64,000 nt of DNA from Cyanoderma ruficeps (GCA_008694505.1 VZDJ01000043.1:596450-660449), one strand, 5' to 3'. Counted from the stretch's first letter, positions 24,701 through 38,187 are shown. A program made the numbers and translations. Notes: generated by a model not told the origin, from the sequence alone.

Positions 24701-25411
24701 GCCTCCTGCATTTAAACACTAAATACATTCAAGTGTCAGGCCTGGCTTGCCTGCTATGGGTGCTTTATATAACCTAGACTGGGTTGCTGTAGAAATTTTG
24801 ATTGCATTTTATTGTGAAGTGGCTGGTTTTCAAGGCTTTGTTTGTTTGTTTTACCAGAAGGGATTCTAAAAATTGTTGTGCAACACCACTTATACAGCTT
24901 TTCTAGCTTTTTTTCTGCTGAATTTTAAATTTTTCTTCACTCACTGTTGTCATTGTAACACTTAGGTTTGCTGCTTGGACCATAAAATTTCTTTTGAAGC
25001 TTAAAAACAAGAAAATTGAGAAAGATTGAACTCCTCGGGAAAAATAATGAGAGAAATACTCCAGAAAGTTCAGAGATCAGTGAATACACAGTGAATGTTG
25101 TATTTATGTACTTCAGGGTGGCAGTTCAAAGGTAAGCAAAAAGTGAACACATATAAAAAATAATGGAGAGGAATCTAAATCCTTTGGCAGGGAGAGTTAT
25201 TTGTTTAAAAGTAGTAACAGAAATACAACAAAGTGCCAGTTCACTGCCCTACTTTTCTGGAACCTGGAGATACAAGCCCCAGTCACTACCCAGGATTAAA
25301 GCAGGATAAGCTTTCTCTCAGGCCAACTGTCTCTCATCAGGGAAGCAAGAAGGGCAGAAACTGGAAAACAATAATTAGGGTACCTGATTGTAAGCATCAA
25401 TTGCTTTGATT

Positions 25412-25454
25412 TACACATACAGACACACACACACTCTCTCTCTCTGCTCTGCTN
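25412..25454. repeat. CA/CT microsatellite
   Basis: ACACATACAGACACACACACA runs into CTCTCTCTCTCTGCTCTGCT, followed by one undetermined base at 25454. A compound dinucleotide repeat. Confidence 0.85.
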
Positions 25455-27969
25455 ATAATTGTTTTTTCTCTTATATGTACTTCTCTGAAAATTGTGTATT
25501 TACTGTGTTCTGATATCTTCAAGGATTTTTTTAAAGTTACATTTTAAATTATGTACTATTTCACACGATTCACTTACATGAGGAACATTTTTATAGATAT
25601 AGAAGTTCAAGTGTAGCAGAATCTAACATACAAAAATAAGATGCCAACAAATAATTTAATACTGCAAGTCAAGCTTTTATAGTGCAACCCTGGATATATC
25701 AATATAATACAAACACTTGTTCCATAAATGACATGACATTCAGAGGACAAATAAGCTAAATATTCTTTCCACCATAAAAATAGTATCTCAGGGGAGATCT
25801 GATATTTGCTAAAATTAATTATGAAGCTCTGCTATGACTAATTATAAAAATGTCATTAACTATTATTTCAGGCAACAGTGAAAAGTGTGCTTTAGGAATG
25901 AAAGTCTAGTAACAGTCATATGAATACAATGGACATCTAGCAATATCTAAGTAAAATAGTTTAGTTCCTATCTTAAAAAGGAATTATAACACCAGTAGAA
26001 TAAAGTCCTCTTTAGTTTCAGATGCTAACCACAGTGAGGCAATAGAGAAAAAAACCAATTCATTTTTCTAGGGGACCAACAAAAACCTGTGGACAATAAG
26101 TAAACCATTTCATTGAAGCTTATTGGCTTTGGGCAATGGCCATTGGAAATTACTTTTCTTTGTCACTCAATCTCAATACTGACTTTTTTTCTATATAGTA
26201 CTTGAAAACACAAAACTTCTTGTGGTTGTTATAAATTCTCCGAAAAAAAATTACACAAGAACTCTTTGGCACAGTGTGATGAATGCTGTAAAATTAATGG
26301 TTTTGTGCTTAATATTCTTCAAGGCAATTTCCAGATTTCCAGAATTAAATTACTCCGTCATGCTCAAATACATCACATGGTGGCAGAACCTCGAGGCTGC
26401 AGAGTCACTGTAGGTGCATCCTCCTGTCTGTTCCAGGTGGTAGTACAGTAATTTCTTGCTTAAATTTGCCACAGAGCAGCCTGTTCCTAGTCACTGGTTC
26501 AACTTGAATTTTGGTGAATTGAGCTGGTGGGGTTACAGCAGGAGAGTGCAAAAGCAAGCAAAATGGGAAATTAGTCCATCCGTAAATCGATGGTTTTCAG
26601 CTGCTATATTTGTTCTATATACAAGAGTGTGGAAACAGATTTTTGACTTTTGAAAGACATTGGCTTTGTTGGCATATGCGGAAGGAATTAATTTTAAAGG
26701 AGTATCAGTTGTGTCTCTTAGCACATGACACAACTAAGTATTATAGATAAAGTCTGAAATCTCCTTAACTATGTTCTTCCAGTACTTCCAGATCAGGTCA
26801 AAATTCCTCCTTCACAGTTCATACTACATATCAAAAAATAATCTCATCATAAGATTTCCAAAAGTTACAAAGAGTCATTAGTTTCCACAAAGCAGTGCTA
26901 AATTTTCAGCTTGCTGGGTTATGTGAGGTGTGTCATATAAAACTGGCACACAGCTATGGAAAAAATGTGCAAGTGGAACAAAAAGTAAGTATAGATCTTC
27001 AATAGCTCAAATTACGTTAGCTGTTCATTTGCACTTGGATTTGCCAGGAACATTTTTTCAGAAAGTAAAGGCTCAATTTTTCAGTTCCAGCCAAACCCTT
27101 AATCATTTACATATATAATAGTGGGGGGGAAAGGGATTTAACAAAGATGTTTGCATCAGCTAAGCATACAAAACTTTTGTTTTCCTCCTGCTTTGGATAG
27201 TTTTGCATTTGATGCTTGAAAGAAATGGATCTGCTCCAGACATTAGATCCCTGTGCCCTTTGCTATACCAAAAGGCAAATGCATGACAAAACATGTCCTT
27301 GTCCTGTGCTCTTGGAAAAGATTCCAGGTGCACTTTTTTTGTGCTGACTGTGTTAGCAGTTGCTTGCATTTTGGTTATACAATGAGATGAATGGGAGAAC
27401 AACAGGTCAGGGAAAGAGAGCAGCAGGGATTAGTATGTCAGAAATGCTTCTGGCTGGCCGTGAGCATCTGAGTGACCTTTAGAAAAGAAAAAGGGTGAGT
27501 AAATAGACAAGGGAACAGGTTCTGCCTGTCTGGAGGTAGGACAGTAGTTGGTAGTTGGCCACTATCCATCTGTAACAGTTTTTTTTCTTTCTGCATTCTG
27601 CTGTTAAACATTTGTCAGTACCATAATATTTAGGATAACATATCTGGCCTACTATTTCATGCAATCCAATATATCATTGGTGTTTGTCTAAATCCAATTT
27701 ATCTGATAAAAATATAACAAATTATGACGCGTCTTTAAAAGTGTGGATTAAAAAAGAAAAAACAAAAAGCTGGATGTTTGTGTGATTTTGAGTGGAGATA
27801 AGAGTAAAAATAGTCAAGTTGAAGTAAAAGCAAAAGGAAAACATTCCATAAACTACATGTCAGGAAATGTAAATAAACAGATGAGACACTCCAGACTGTT
27901 ACAGGCAAGTTGGGAAAGTCAGGGAGAGAGCACAGTTAACTGAAGAAGTATATTGTGGGAAGACTAGAA
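25455..27969. other. AT-rich non-coding stretch
   Basis: No gene recognised except the weak candidate exon at 26910-26984. ORFs of 60-80 codons on both strands are consistent with chance. Confidence 0.5.
26910..26984 (+). other. Candidate internal exon, plus strand (unassigned)
   Basis: The sequence aaattttcag ends at 26909. It is followed by 75 bases (25 complete codons, phase 0 to phase 0) and the strong donor gtaagtatag at 26985. The only relevant open frame reads LAGLCEVCHIKLAHSYGKN and a few further residues ending VEQK. Two cysteines and two histidines are close together (CEVCH...H), but the spacing does not match a zinc finger I can name. The acceptor's pyrimidine tract is moderate. 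It may be a real symmetrical exon of a large gene, a non-coding exon, or chance. Confidence 0.17.
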
Positions 27970-28990
27970 TTATCTTGGGAATTACAAGCCAATGAGCTTA
28001 GTTATCCAGAAATACACTGGGAACATATGAATCAGTGTACAAGGGTATAGAGGAAAATAAAAACATTAAAAATTATCAACATACTTGTATCAAAGTGAAA
28101 AATCATACCCACTGCTTTTCTTAGGCAGCATATCTGCTAAAGAAGACAGAAGAAAAAATGGCCTGGATTTCAGTAAGACTTTCTAGCAGTTCATTATGAA
28201 ATTTTCCTGAAAAACTAGGGAGTTAATTCTTTAAACTGCAATAAGGCAGAACTACCTCTGATTGTAAAGCAGAATTTAAGTCAATTTTTAATCATTTTCT
28301 GTCAGATTAGGGTACATCTTAAGTTTATGGAGGTACATGGAAGATCTGGGGACAGTCTGGTCAGTTGAAAGACAATCTGGTCTAATCCAGGTGTTGTTCA
28401 CATTGTTGCTCACTGCGGTAAGGCCAAAGGAATGCATCTATGATGTATGAGCAATTATGTGGAAAGTCAGAAATAAACAATAAATTGCTGTAAAATAAGG
28501 CAGATGAAACTCATACAACATAAGTTGCATTCCTATACATGATATTATGGTAAGATAGCAAAATTTAAATGGCTGCCTGGGAGTTTTGCAGGCAGTAGTA
28601 AATTTAAAAAATAAAAAGGAAAAAATAATAAAGAGTCAAAAGTGTTGTGTAAAGGCAGAAAACCTTCCCCATGTATTAAGAGTGTTGCTACATGGAAGTA
28701 TGAAGGGTTGCAACACTTTATTCTGGCAATACCTTGGGTAGGTCCAGCTTAATACATTAAATAAAGGACTTGACATGGAGGAGATTTGGGCTTGGTAGTG
28801 TCAGAAGTGATTTGAAACATGCACTTTCGAAAGAATTGAGTTTTTCTAGCCCAGACAAGAGATAGCAGATTAAAAGAGTACTTTTCTCCCTGACTCTGAT
28901 ACTGGGACACTGAAAAGTGCACTGCAGAGACAATAATTAGTTCTCCATTATCCAGGATAGGTAGAGCCACAGCTAACTGGCAGAGCAGAA
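27970..28990 (+). mobile_element. Ancient, highly diverged CR1 LINE, plus strand
   Basis: Several CR1-family blocks appear in the right order but heavily decayed. A 'NYKPMSL' like segment (gaattacaagccaatgagctt) lies at 27980-28000. A 'GIEENK' like segment is at 28046-28062. A 'LDFSKTF' remnant (ctggatttcagtaagacttt) lies at 28161-28180, followed by 'KLG' near 28215. C-terminal blocks resembling 'ERLKELSFSSPDK' lie at 28795-28870. The catalytic core between them is not readable. The divergence is far greater than in the other CR1 copies, so this insertion probably predates much of bird evolution. The limits and the middle section (28230-28650) are uncertain. Confidence 0.5.
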
Positions 28991-31900
28991 GGATATGGAT
29001 AATTATGTGACAGGCACAGAACACCCACACTTGATTGCGCAAGCCCTGCTCTGTCCCTTCAATGCGATTCCCAGACATTATTTTATCAAATTGTAAATTA
29101 GAGTAGTGGGAAGCATAGAGAAGAGATTCTCCAATTTTCCAGAGTTCTGGCCTTTCTTAATTAATTAGTATTATAGTAATTGTAATTAGTATGATGGGAG
29201 AAGTTCTTTGTCTGAATTTCTTATTATCAGAGGACCTTTCTTAAAAATAAGCAGTACCCATATAAGCATGTTTGTACTACACTGTTCTTCTGCTGAGGGC
29301 AAAATGGATTCAGCATGATACAACGTAGTTTATGTCCCTAGTCTCCAAATATAGAAATTTTCTATTTTACTGTATGAAAAGAACAACTACATGATAGAGT
29401 TTATCAACAAAAAAAATCTGGTTCATTGGTAAAAAATTCAGCAGCAGTCCCAAGACAATTTATGTCTAAATCCCAACAGAACATTCTCAATAATAAATTG
29501 TTCATTAACAATGAAGTTATATTAATGGGATATATTCCATCTCTATATTATACAGGACTTGTTATATTTTTAGAATGCTTTGTAATATTAGGTTGAATAT
29601 CTTCTCAAATTTAAAGTATCAGCAAGAGGTTGAAGCATCTGCTGTCAGCATTTTTCCCAGCCAGTCAATATGTCAAACAAACTTGGATTTTTTTTCCTCC
29701 TTTTTCTCTTCTTGTGGCAGGGAGAACAGCCTCTAACTGCACTGTTGATAATATTTAGTAAGGTAGACAAAATACCAGTGTGCAGAAGCTTTTGCAGAAG
29801 GGAAGAACTGGCTGGGGAAAGAGGGAGACGGGCAAAAATAGAGAACTCCAGAGAAGAAGAAGAATGAGGAATGATACAAAAGACTTCCATCATGTTTGTT
29901 GAAAGAGTTACAGAGGTTAATGGAGGACATTTGAGGATCCCCAGTTTTTGCCTGAAATGAGGCTTCTCACCCCCAGTGGAAGCCTTCTTTGTCACAATAC
30001 AGACAAACAGTTCTGCTTCTTCATTTCTGTTTCATTTCTTCTTTTCCCAGGTCATCATTTTTCCAAATATGTTGTGCCTTACAAATGCATATCTTCTAAT
30101 TTTTCCTCTTTTTTAAAATTTTCTTCATTTCCTCTAATCCAAATCTCCTTCACCATGCCATACCAAACACCAGGAATCTCAGTCTTTATAATTTTAGGCA
30201 CACATGAAAATGAATATTTGCTCTTTGACATCATTGGTGTGCATTTCTCCATACAGAGTTGTCCCAGATCTGTATAAAACATGACTAACAGGACAAAAAT
30301 GTTGGGACAATATTATATGCAACAACTCAATTTTAGTCACTTGGATGCTTTGATTTTGTCTGTAATCCTGCAAAGACACTAAGTTTAACTCCCTCTGAAC
30401 AAGATTTCTTTACAGAAACAGAGTTATCTGGTGTGTCCTTCAAATGCAACCAAATTCTTCCACCTCAGTTGACTCCCTGATGACCAGAATTTCTTTGCTG
30501 CCAGAGTATCACTTCTTGCCTCCTTTGCCTGAATTGCAGATGCTAGTAGCATTCCCATTTCTACTGGACAATGTAGCTTTGAAGACCAAGACTGAAAATC
30601 TGAAATTTTCCTTAAAAAGAGACTACAAGCAGACATATGCACAAAAGTACAAAAACTGAACTGGAGTAATTTCTACAACTACTATATGGTTGCCTGGTGG
30701 AGTTTTCCACTTAAAAGATTTCCTTCAAAAACTGGGAGTCAGATGACAAGGTCTTGATAGGATGTCTGCAATGTCTGAGGTCAATCAACACTTCTCTGTG
30801 GTTTTGGCCTGAAGTAAAAACCTATTATTCTCACACCCAAATGGAAATTTCAGATTTCATACTGAGAAATAATTTTCTCCAAATTGCTCTACCTGATGCC
30901 ACTGAATAATCTGTAATTTTAGCACTCAGCTTTCCCTCTTGTTATTATTTATTCTTTCTTTTTCATTATTATTTTTTTCTTTNTAAGCAGAAACTGAAAA
31001 TGTAGTTCTGGTGGTTAAGAGTCAATTGACAATTACCCAAAATAAGGTGGTATGTTGTTCACAGGCTGAATTTTCTTGCTTGTATTTCGGGCTCTGCTCC
31101 ACTCACTGCTCTAGGAAACAACATCAAGGAACATGAACTGTATAAACTAGAACTTGGAAAAAACTTAAATAAGTATGGATTTAAAATTTAATCAAACTCT
31201 CTTAGTAATCAGCCATTGCTGACAGATCTACAGCCAGTGAAAGGTCTGTTTTATCTTCCTGCTAATGCAGATTAGTCCTTTTTAAGCTCTTTCAAGCGTT
31301 TTCATCAGCACCAAGCCCTGGGGCTTTCAGGCCATGTCTTATTTTGCCACTATAGATTAAAACATTGCTAAATGTGAATTTGTTCCAGATTAATATATTC
31401 AGGAAGCCTCCATATTTAATTTAATTTATTCTTTGTTCCAACAGCATGAATCATGGCTATTAAATTGTAAGTACTATATTACTGACCCCATCTAGTCTGA
31501 TTCACCTTGAGAATCATAAAAACCTCTCTTTTTGGGATAAATGCTAAATTAAAATTATTTTAAAAACCGCTTCACTGTTACAGATTTTCAGCTGGCCACT
31601 CTGCTCAGCATTGAACTTATTTTAGGTCTTCTAGTTCAGATAACACATGGTTTGGTTAATAAACACATTTTCAAATACATTTGTTGATTTGCCAGCTCTG
31701 GTGTATTAATTCTGCCCAGTACTGATGGAGAAGTATTTCCTATATTTGCTGAATTTACCTTAATAATGAGAGATCTGAACAACTCAGGGTCGACCTGAAC
31801 ATCTCAAACATTGGATGTTTCTAACTAAGAGTCAGTGTGCACGTATTTCTAGATAGTTGAAGAATTAAATTTTGAAATGTTTATTCTCACATTTTATCAA

Positions 31901-32051
31901 AATAGATACTTCAAAACTGAGGCAATTTACCCATTTAAACTTGAAAACTTAGCTGTGAAAAAGTCAGTCTTTCAATTTTTCTTAGTTTGAAAGAAAAATA
32001 AAATTAATGGATATCATGTACTCCTACTGAACACCTCTCCTGCAAAAAAAA
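28991..32051. other. AT-rich non-coding stretch
   Basis: No gene recognised. Overlapping opposite-strand ORFs at 29645-30379 (60-116 codons) have no domain. A strong acceptor-like tract lies near 30050 without a partner donor. A single undetermined base sits in a T-rich run at 30983. Confidence 0.5.
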
Positions 32052-32430
32052 GGGTGAGAAAATTGCATCAATTCAGCCTGAAAAACAGAAGGCTCTGGGG
32101 AAACCTTATTGTGACCTTTCTATATGTAAAGAAGGCTAAAGAAAAAGGTAGAGACTTTTTACCAGGACCTAAGGTGACAGGACAAGGGGCAGTGGATTTA
32201 AATTGAAAGACAGTACATTTAGATTGGACATAAGGAAGATATTTTTCATTATTAAAAACTGAAACAGGTTTTCCAGAGAAGTTGTGGATGACCTGGAAAA
32301 TGTTCACAGTCAGGCTGGATGAGGCTTTGAGTGATCTGACCTAGACACAAATGCAGGAAGGGATTGGGGGTTGGAACAAATGATCTCTGAGTGTCCCTTC
32401 CAACAAAACACCTTCTATAACTTTATGATT
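32052..32430 (+). mobile_element. CR1 LINE fragment, 3' end, plus strand
   Basis: The last ~380 bp of a CR1 element, moderately diverged. It opens with a segment like 'LFSLEKQKALG' (ttcagcctgaaaaacagaag, near 32072). It continues with the 'GQGAVDLN' like region near 32185, the conserved 'fRLDIRKIFF' block (tagattggacataaggaaga, 32220-32240) and the 3' UTR. The end, near 32400-32430, retains a decayed octamer array (ttctataactttatgatt). The ORF is broken. The conserved 3' stem-like block is intact enough for a firm family call. Confidence 0.85.
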
Positions 32431-35400
32431 TGTTATCATATCCTGAGTGAACTATGAAATTCGTGTTTCAAGTATCTACTGCATATTATTCAGTTATTTT
32501 TAAAGCATAGCCCTTGCATTTGTCCAGATTTAAGAAAATCAACAATTTCACAATGAAGTTAGTTGTAAAGCAGCAAAGAATTGAACATTATTGTCTGTGT
32601 TCCCAGAAGAGCATTCTCTAATTAATGCTGTAACTATTTCAAAAACTCATATGTTTTTTATATTCCTTCAGAAATATGAGTATGATATGCTAATTATTTC
32701 TGGGGAAAAGCTGTGAGCTCTTAGACAGTATTAATATACAGGAGACATTCTGAAGATTTACAAAAACCCCCAATATCTGAATCTTTAGTCCTATTGAAGA
32801 AAGAAGCTTCAGACAATGGCATTTGAAGAACTGGCAGGGTTTTCTGGATAGGCTGCTTTCGGGCATCTGACTCTCTCTGTCCATGAGAAATTTGCTGGAT
32901 GATTTACAGGAGCCTTAGACTGATAATGTTTGCATTAATTAACTTACACTGGCATGAAATTATGAATTTCAGACCATGAATGAATCTCATTTTGTTTGTT
33001 CTTAACCAGATTGTACCAGCTGGGGTCAACAGCACTGTTTTTTAACCAACTGTCAGCACAATTACCTAGCTTGTGGTGATCTGAGCAGTGGAATAACAGG
33101 CATTGTGCACACCTGTAGTTCTATGGAGGTGAAATATCAGGTTTTAAAAGACTGTGATTGCAAATACATAAGTGACATAGCACTTCTTATCAAAACTTCT
33201 ATTTTCCTTATCTCCTATTTTTCTTCCTGTTTAGAAAACAAGGCTTTCAGGGAAACAATGTCTTCCTCAACTAATATGCATGTTCTGTCTGCACATGGAA
33301 TATTAGGCAGAAAATGCTACAACCATTTAGCAGTTTAGAAATATTTGCCTCATTTATTAACACATAATCAAAACAGCCAAAGCCACAGCTCATGTCTAAT
33401 TTATGTGATTTTGCCAAGGAAATGAACTTAGATAAAACCTAGATCTACTAATTTGTGAGGGTCTGGAAAACTTCAATGAAGGGTTTCTAACAAACATTTG
33501 GACCTCCATTTCTGAAAATTCTCCAGAACTGAAAGACTGTCTTGGTTATCAAAGTACAAAAATACTCAATCATTCAAAAATAATCAGATCTTTTAGAATG
33601 CTAGCTTCATAAAAAAGAAAGTAAAATATACAATAGTATGCTATTCCTTTTGCTAAAGGAAGTCTGGCCTCTAAATTCTTCATGGTGCAGCTACCCAGGC
33701 AGCTGTCTGCTCCCCCGCTGCTCTCCTAGTAAGGCTCCAGTTACAAAACGTGGGTATCAAATCCCAAGGCTCCATTATCTATCTTGCTGGATGGGAGAGG
33801 ATCAAAGAACCTGTGTCTGACCCAGTGCTATGGGCTGTCAAGTGTCCAGCTCTTCTTCCTACAGGTTGAATCCCAAGCCTGCACTGCACTGGTGTGTATT
33901 ATTACTGGGGATACTTTTCTGCCTGATAGAATGGATAGTTTGTCCAAACCTTTACTCACCATTTCAACAGTATAGTTTTCTACATGTTATCACCTATGTC
34001 TGCAACCAAGACAGAAAATGAAATCAAATATTTGCTACATTTGTTTTTCAACCTTTAAGTTGCAGCTGTTAACCAAAGGCCGAACAATTTTTCCTGGATT
34101 TCCATCAGTCTGAAGCTTTTAGCTTCAGGATTTCTCATTTGTTTCAGATCTCAGGCCCATACTTATCTTGCAGCCCTGAGAAGCAAGCTCAAGCATGACA
34201 GGACCACCTTAGGTTTTTCAGAAATCTCAAGGCCTTTACAGCAGTTTAATAGGATATCCATATGTTAAAAACAAAGCAAAGTCTGTGAATGTGATGTGGC
34301 ATTAGCTTTGAACTGCCAATCCAGATAAATTGCTTTAATTACCTCTGGTAATTGTAGCCTGAGAGACTTAAATCTTTGTGATGATTCCTGCTGGAGATTC
34401 AGGAATTACCAGGGGCTGTGAATCATTCCGAAGGAAGACTTTGTTTGCTGTCCCTGTGCTTTGGAGGCTAAAGGATTGAACAGCATGTAGAAACCTTCCC
34501 TTGTCAACTTGTTTTATCATGAGATAACAACTCTGGCCACATATAAGCTACTTGTAGATATACAGCATTAATGGGATGGCCAAGAAGTCAAAAATTTAGA
34601 CAAGTACTTCTTGCAGTAAGAAACAGTAAGAAAAATATAATAGGAAATATTCAGGAGAAAACTGGCTTGGGTACAGCAATTGAGACCAAAGAACAAACTG
34701 CTGCATTTTCTAAGTCACTAGCAAATACATATAATTTGGGTTGAATAATTAATAACCTGGAATATGAATCAGTGCCAAAGAGGGTTTTATGAAACAAGTA
34801 TCACACTGTTACAAGAAGCTGCAGTCTTTTTTTTTAACAACTCTTTTCAAGATTGAAAAGCTTGAGGTAGGAAAAAAAAAGCAGAAGTGGAAGATGCCAT
34901 TCTGCTAGAATAAGTAAGACCATGGTCATCATATATTTATTGCAATAAGGTAAAAGATAAAATATTTCTATCTGCACTTGAACATTCATCTTACAATAAT
35001 TTTTAACAATTCATTAAGACACAGTTCCTTTAAGTGCTTTAGAAATGGCATAACCATTAATCAAGCAAAGTTACCTAAAGCACTTTACATTAAGAGATTT
35101 GTTTTTTCTAAAGTGCAATATTTTTTTTGTTTCCTTTTAAATCAACATTATAATTAGATTATAAAGGCCAAATTTTACTTTATGAATTACAGCATGTGAG
35201 TGTACGTATAGCATTTTATAATAGATGTATAATGTCTGTATATCCTTTGTGTAAACTAGACTGTATATTATATAGGGTCATATACTCAAAAAGGTAAGGA
35301 AAAGGTCTTTCAGAACTTATTTTGCAAAGAAAAAACAAATCACCACTGGGTGCCACTGTTCTTCCTTCTAGCCTGTCTCATCTATCACTGCAGAATGATT

Positions 35401-36630
35401 TTAGCATTGAAGGCCATGATCCAGAGCCCATTCAAACTGTGGCAATCCTCACAAAGACTTCAGCAGGACGTGATGAGGATCTAAAAGAACACGACCCTTC
35501 AACAGAAATGTGCCAATTGCATAAGGATTATAAAATATGGCAGCTGCTTGTGCATCAAAAACTCTCTGGAATTTTATTCTAGTGTTGTGCATGGGTTTTT
35601 GACAGCAGCAGCTTCCAGGAGATGAGTTAGTGAGCTGCTCCTGAATTCTTGAGAAGGCAGGAATAAATCTGCTCACTTCAGCAGAATCATGGGCAGGACT
35701 CTTCAGACATCCAGTTCTTCATGTCCAGAGAGGTGCTCACTTCAGAGCACCCATGAGGAGTTGCAATCCTGTTTTCCAACCCTTCTAAGCTGCATAATTT
35801 GCTGTTCAATAGCACTAACACCCCCTCAAAGAGTGCATACTGTGGCTGCAATTTAGGGATGCTGGCATTATTCCTCTCTTGGCTTCACTCTCCAATGGTA
35901 ATATTGTTGATTTATGAAAGACTCAGAGTACTTAGATAAGCTATTTCCTGGCTCTGTGCCTTCCCTTTCTCTGTCTCTATAGAGCCCCAAGTTATGAAAG
36001 AGAAAGGGAGAACACAGTACTAAGCTTTTAAAGTCAGGTTGATGCTAAATGCCTTTGGCATTTGAGAGATCTTTTCTGAATCCATCCAGTATTATCGAAT
36101 GGTACAACAAAGCTAGAAGGAGTGCTCAGAAGCACCTTAAGTAACTAAGGAATGTAAGGGCAGACTTGTAAAGATTTTTGTTTGTTTGATAATTAAACAG
36201 CAGGAATTTTAAATGCTCAAAGGTTAGTTGGGGGTAGATACATCCAGAATTTCCTGGGAATTAGCAGATTCATCATTGAGGGCTCCTGTGCTCAACGGAA
36301 TTACCTACCACAAGCTAGATACATAAATATCCATGACAAACACAGGAAGGAGTCTTCACTTGAGAATGGTATTCAGGAAAACCTATAAACTGAGTGGAAG
36401 TTTACTGAAATTCATCTTTGGGAAATGCTGACAAAAGCTCTCAACCCCTAAAAGTGCATGCTTCAACCCACTGAAGGATAACTTTATATAAAGCAAGGTA
36501 TTACTCTTATAGAACAAGTGTTTTTATTGCTGGGCTACATTTCAGCATGTAAATGTATTTGTTCTGATTTGTATAAAAGGAATTTCAATTGAAAGAGACA
36601 CTTTCTGTATCCTTTGTCCTGTCTCCTTGA
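32431..36630. other. AT-rich non-coding stretch
   Basis: No gene or transposon recognised. ORFs of 60-86 codons are unremarkable. An imperfect inverted repeat (35030-35085) is noted in the findings. Confidence 0.55.
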
Positions 36631-37098
36631 ATTATAGAATTGTTAAGGTTGGAAAATACATCTAAGGTCAATGAGACCAAGCAGTACCACGGCACTGCCA
36701 TATTCACCCCTAACCCACATCCTCAAGTGCCACATCCATGTTTTTTGAACACTTCCAAGGACAGTGATTCCAGCACTTCACCAGGCAGTTCCTTCCAATG
36801 TGTCACCACCTTTCAACTGAAGAAATTTTTCCTTATATCCAATCTAATCCTCCCTGGCACAGCCTGAGGCCATTCCCTCTCCTCCTGTCCCTGTTCCCTG
36901 GGAGCTGAGCAAGAGCCCCCCCGGCTGTCCCCTCCTGTTGAGAGTTGTGCAGACCCAGAAGGTTCCCCCTGAGCCTCCTTTTCTCCAGGCTGAGCTCCTT
37001 TCCCAACTCCCTCAGGAATTCTCCATCCCTTTCCCAGCTCTGTTCCCTTCTCTGGAAACACTCCGGCCCCTCAATGTCCCTCTTATCATGAGGTCCCC
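36631..37098 (-). mobile_element. CR1 LINE fragment, 3' end, minus strand
   Basis: The plus strand starts attatagaattgttaaggttgg, the reverse complement of the CR1 3' end. It continues with the conserved block near 36815-36855 (gaagaaatttttccttatat) and the C-terminal coding region up to about 37098. The ORF on the minus strand (about 36813-37061) contains a frame remnant ending in 'RLDIRKNFF', the hallmark of the CR1 ORF2 C-terminus. It is 5'-truncated and carries stops. Divergence is moderate, similar to the copies at 7.7-8.9 kb and 61.9 kb. Confidence 0.9.
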
Positions 37099-38142
37099 TT
37101 TTGCTTACTGAGGTTTAGAACAACAGTCTGGTAGCATTGGGTGTTTGGGAAGTTTTGTACATTCCAGGCACAAGGACATGAGATTTAAAATGGGAGCATA
37201 AGGGATTTCATAGTTTTCAGTGGCATTGAACTGTAGGACACAGGTATTCCATTCCATTCTTTTAAATATAAAATAGTTTTGAACCAAGCCTTTAGTATAC
37301 AAAAAATAGTTTAGGCTTTCAAGGGTTAGACACAAAAAAATATTTTTATGTATGTCTCCTGTTAAGATGTGTCTCTGGGAGCAATTGGAGTCTACGTGTC
37401 TGATAATTTTTTGCCGATGGGAATGTACTTTGGCTTTTCTGAAAATATCTTCCAAATACTTGTTTCTGAGTTCCCCAAAGCAGGGCATCTCCTCAGTACT
37501 ATCCAGATCAATGACAATTCGGAGTATTTCAATGTCTTCTTATTCTTAATTTGTCCAATCATGAAGCCAGGGAGCCAGGTTACTCTTTGCACTACAGAAG
37601 AAGCTGAAGGCTTAGCTGTAATTATTTTAAGCTTGATGTAATTAGCCTGATATAATTCATAAGAATCCTCATCTCTTCTCTTGAACACAATAGTAGATGC
37701 AGTTATGCAGAACTGATTCATATGAAACGTGAAGAGAAAGCAGCAATTGTAAGGCAAAAAGAAAAAAAGAAAGTATTGTTCCAGGTTGATAGAGGGGGGT
37801 AAAGGATGAAACTATACATAGTAAGGCTAACATAAGGTTAAATAATGCACAGACTGTTAATTTTGTATGACTGAATTATACCAGTGAGAAGGAGACAAAA
37901 AGATGTCATTCAAAGAGCAGAACAAAACTCCATAAAATTTATAACTCTGAACTTAAAATTTGCTAGTGTCACAAGTTCAAAGCAGAGTATTAAAAAAAGT
38001 TATCATAATAAATAATTTGCAATCTGCATTTCAGATACTCAGGTCATTCAACTAATTTTATGTTAATGTATTGTGCCTGGATTTTTCTTCATTTAGATGG
38101 GCGAAATTTTAGTTAGGCAGAGTTGTTTGGGTGGTTTTTATT
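37099..38142. other. Non-coding stretch with stacked ORFs
   Basis: Overlapping ORFs of 127 and 121 codons on the minus strand and 90 codons on the plus strand lie between 37105 and 37757. None contains a recognisable domain. One or two ORFs of this length are expected by chance in 64 kb at this composition. Confidence 0.45.
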
Positions 38143-38187
38143 TAAAAAAAAACCCAAACCAAAACAAAACAAAACAAAAAAAACCCC
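38143..38187 (+). repeat. A/C-only low-complexity tract
   Basis: A run of A with CCC and CAAAA units (AACAAAACAAAACAAAA) with no G or T in about 45 bases. Confidence 0.7.

Larger units (their letters stand above)
17555..25411. other. Long AT-rich non-coding stretch
   Basis: No gene can be assigned. ORFs up to 115 codons (for example 19376-19723 minus and 20024-20350 plus) overlap one another on opposite strands and show no family motif. The segment 19970-20590 looks like conserved non-coding sequence (see findings). A candidate exon at 18735-18786 and small repeats at 17953-17998 and 18099-18200 are listed separately. I see nothing distinctive in 21000-25400. Confidence 0.5.
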
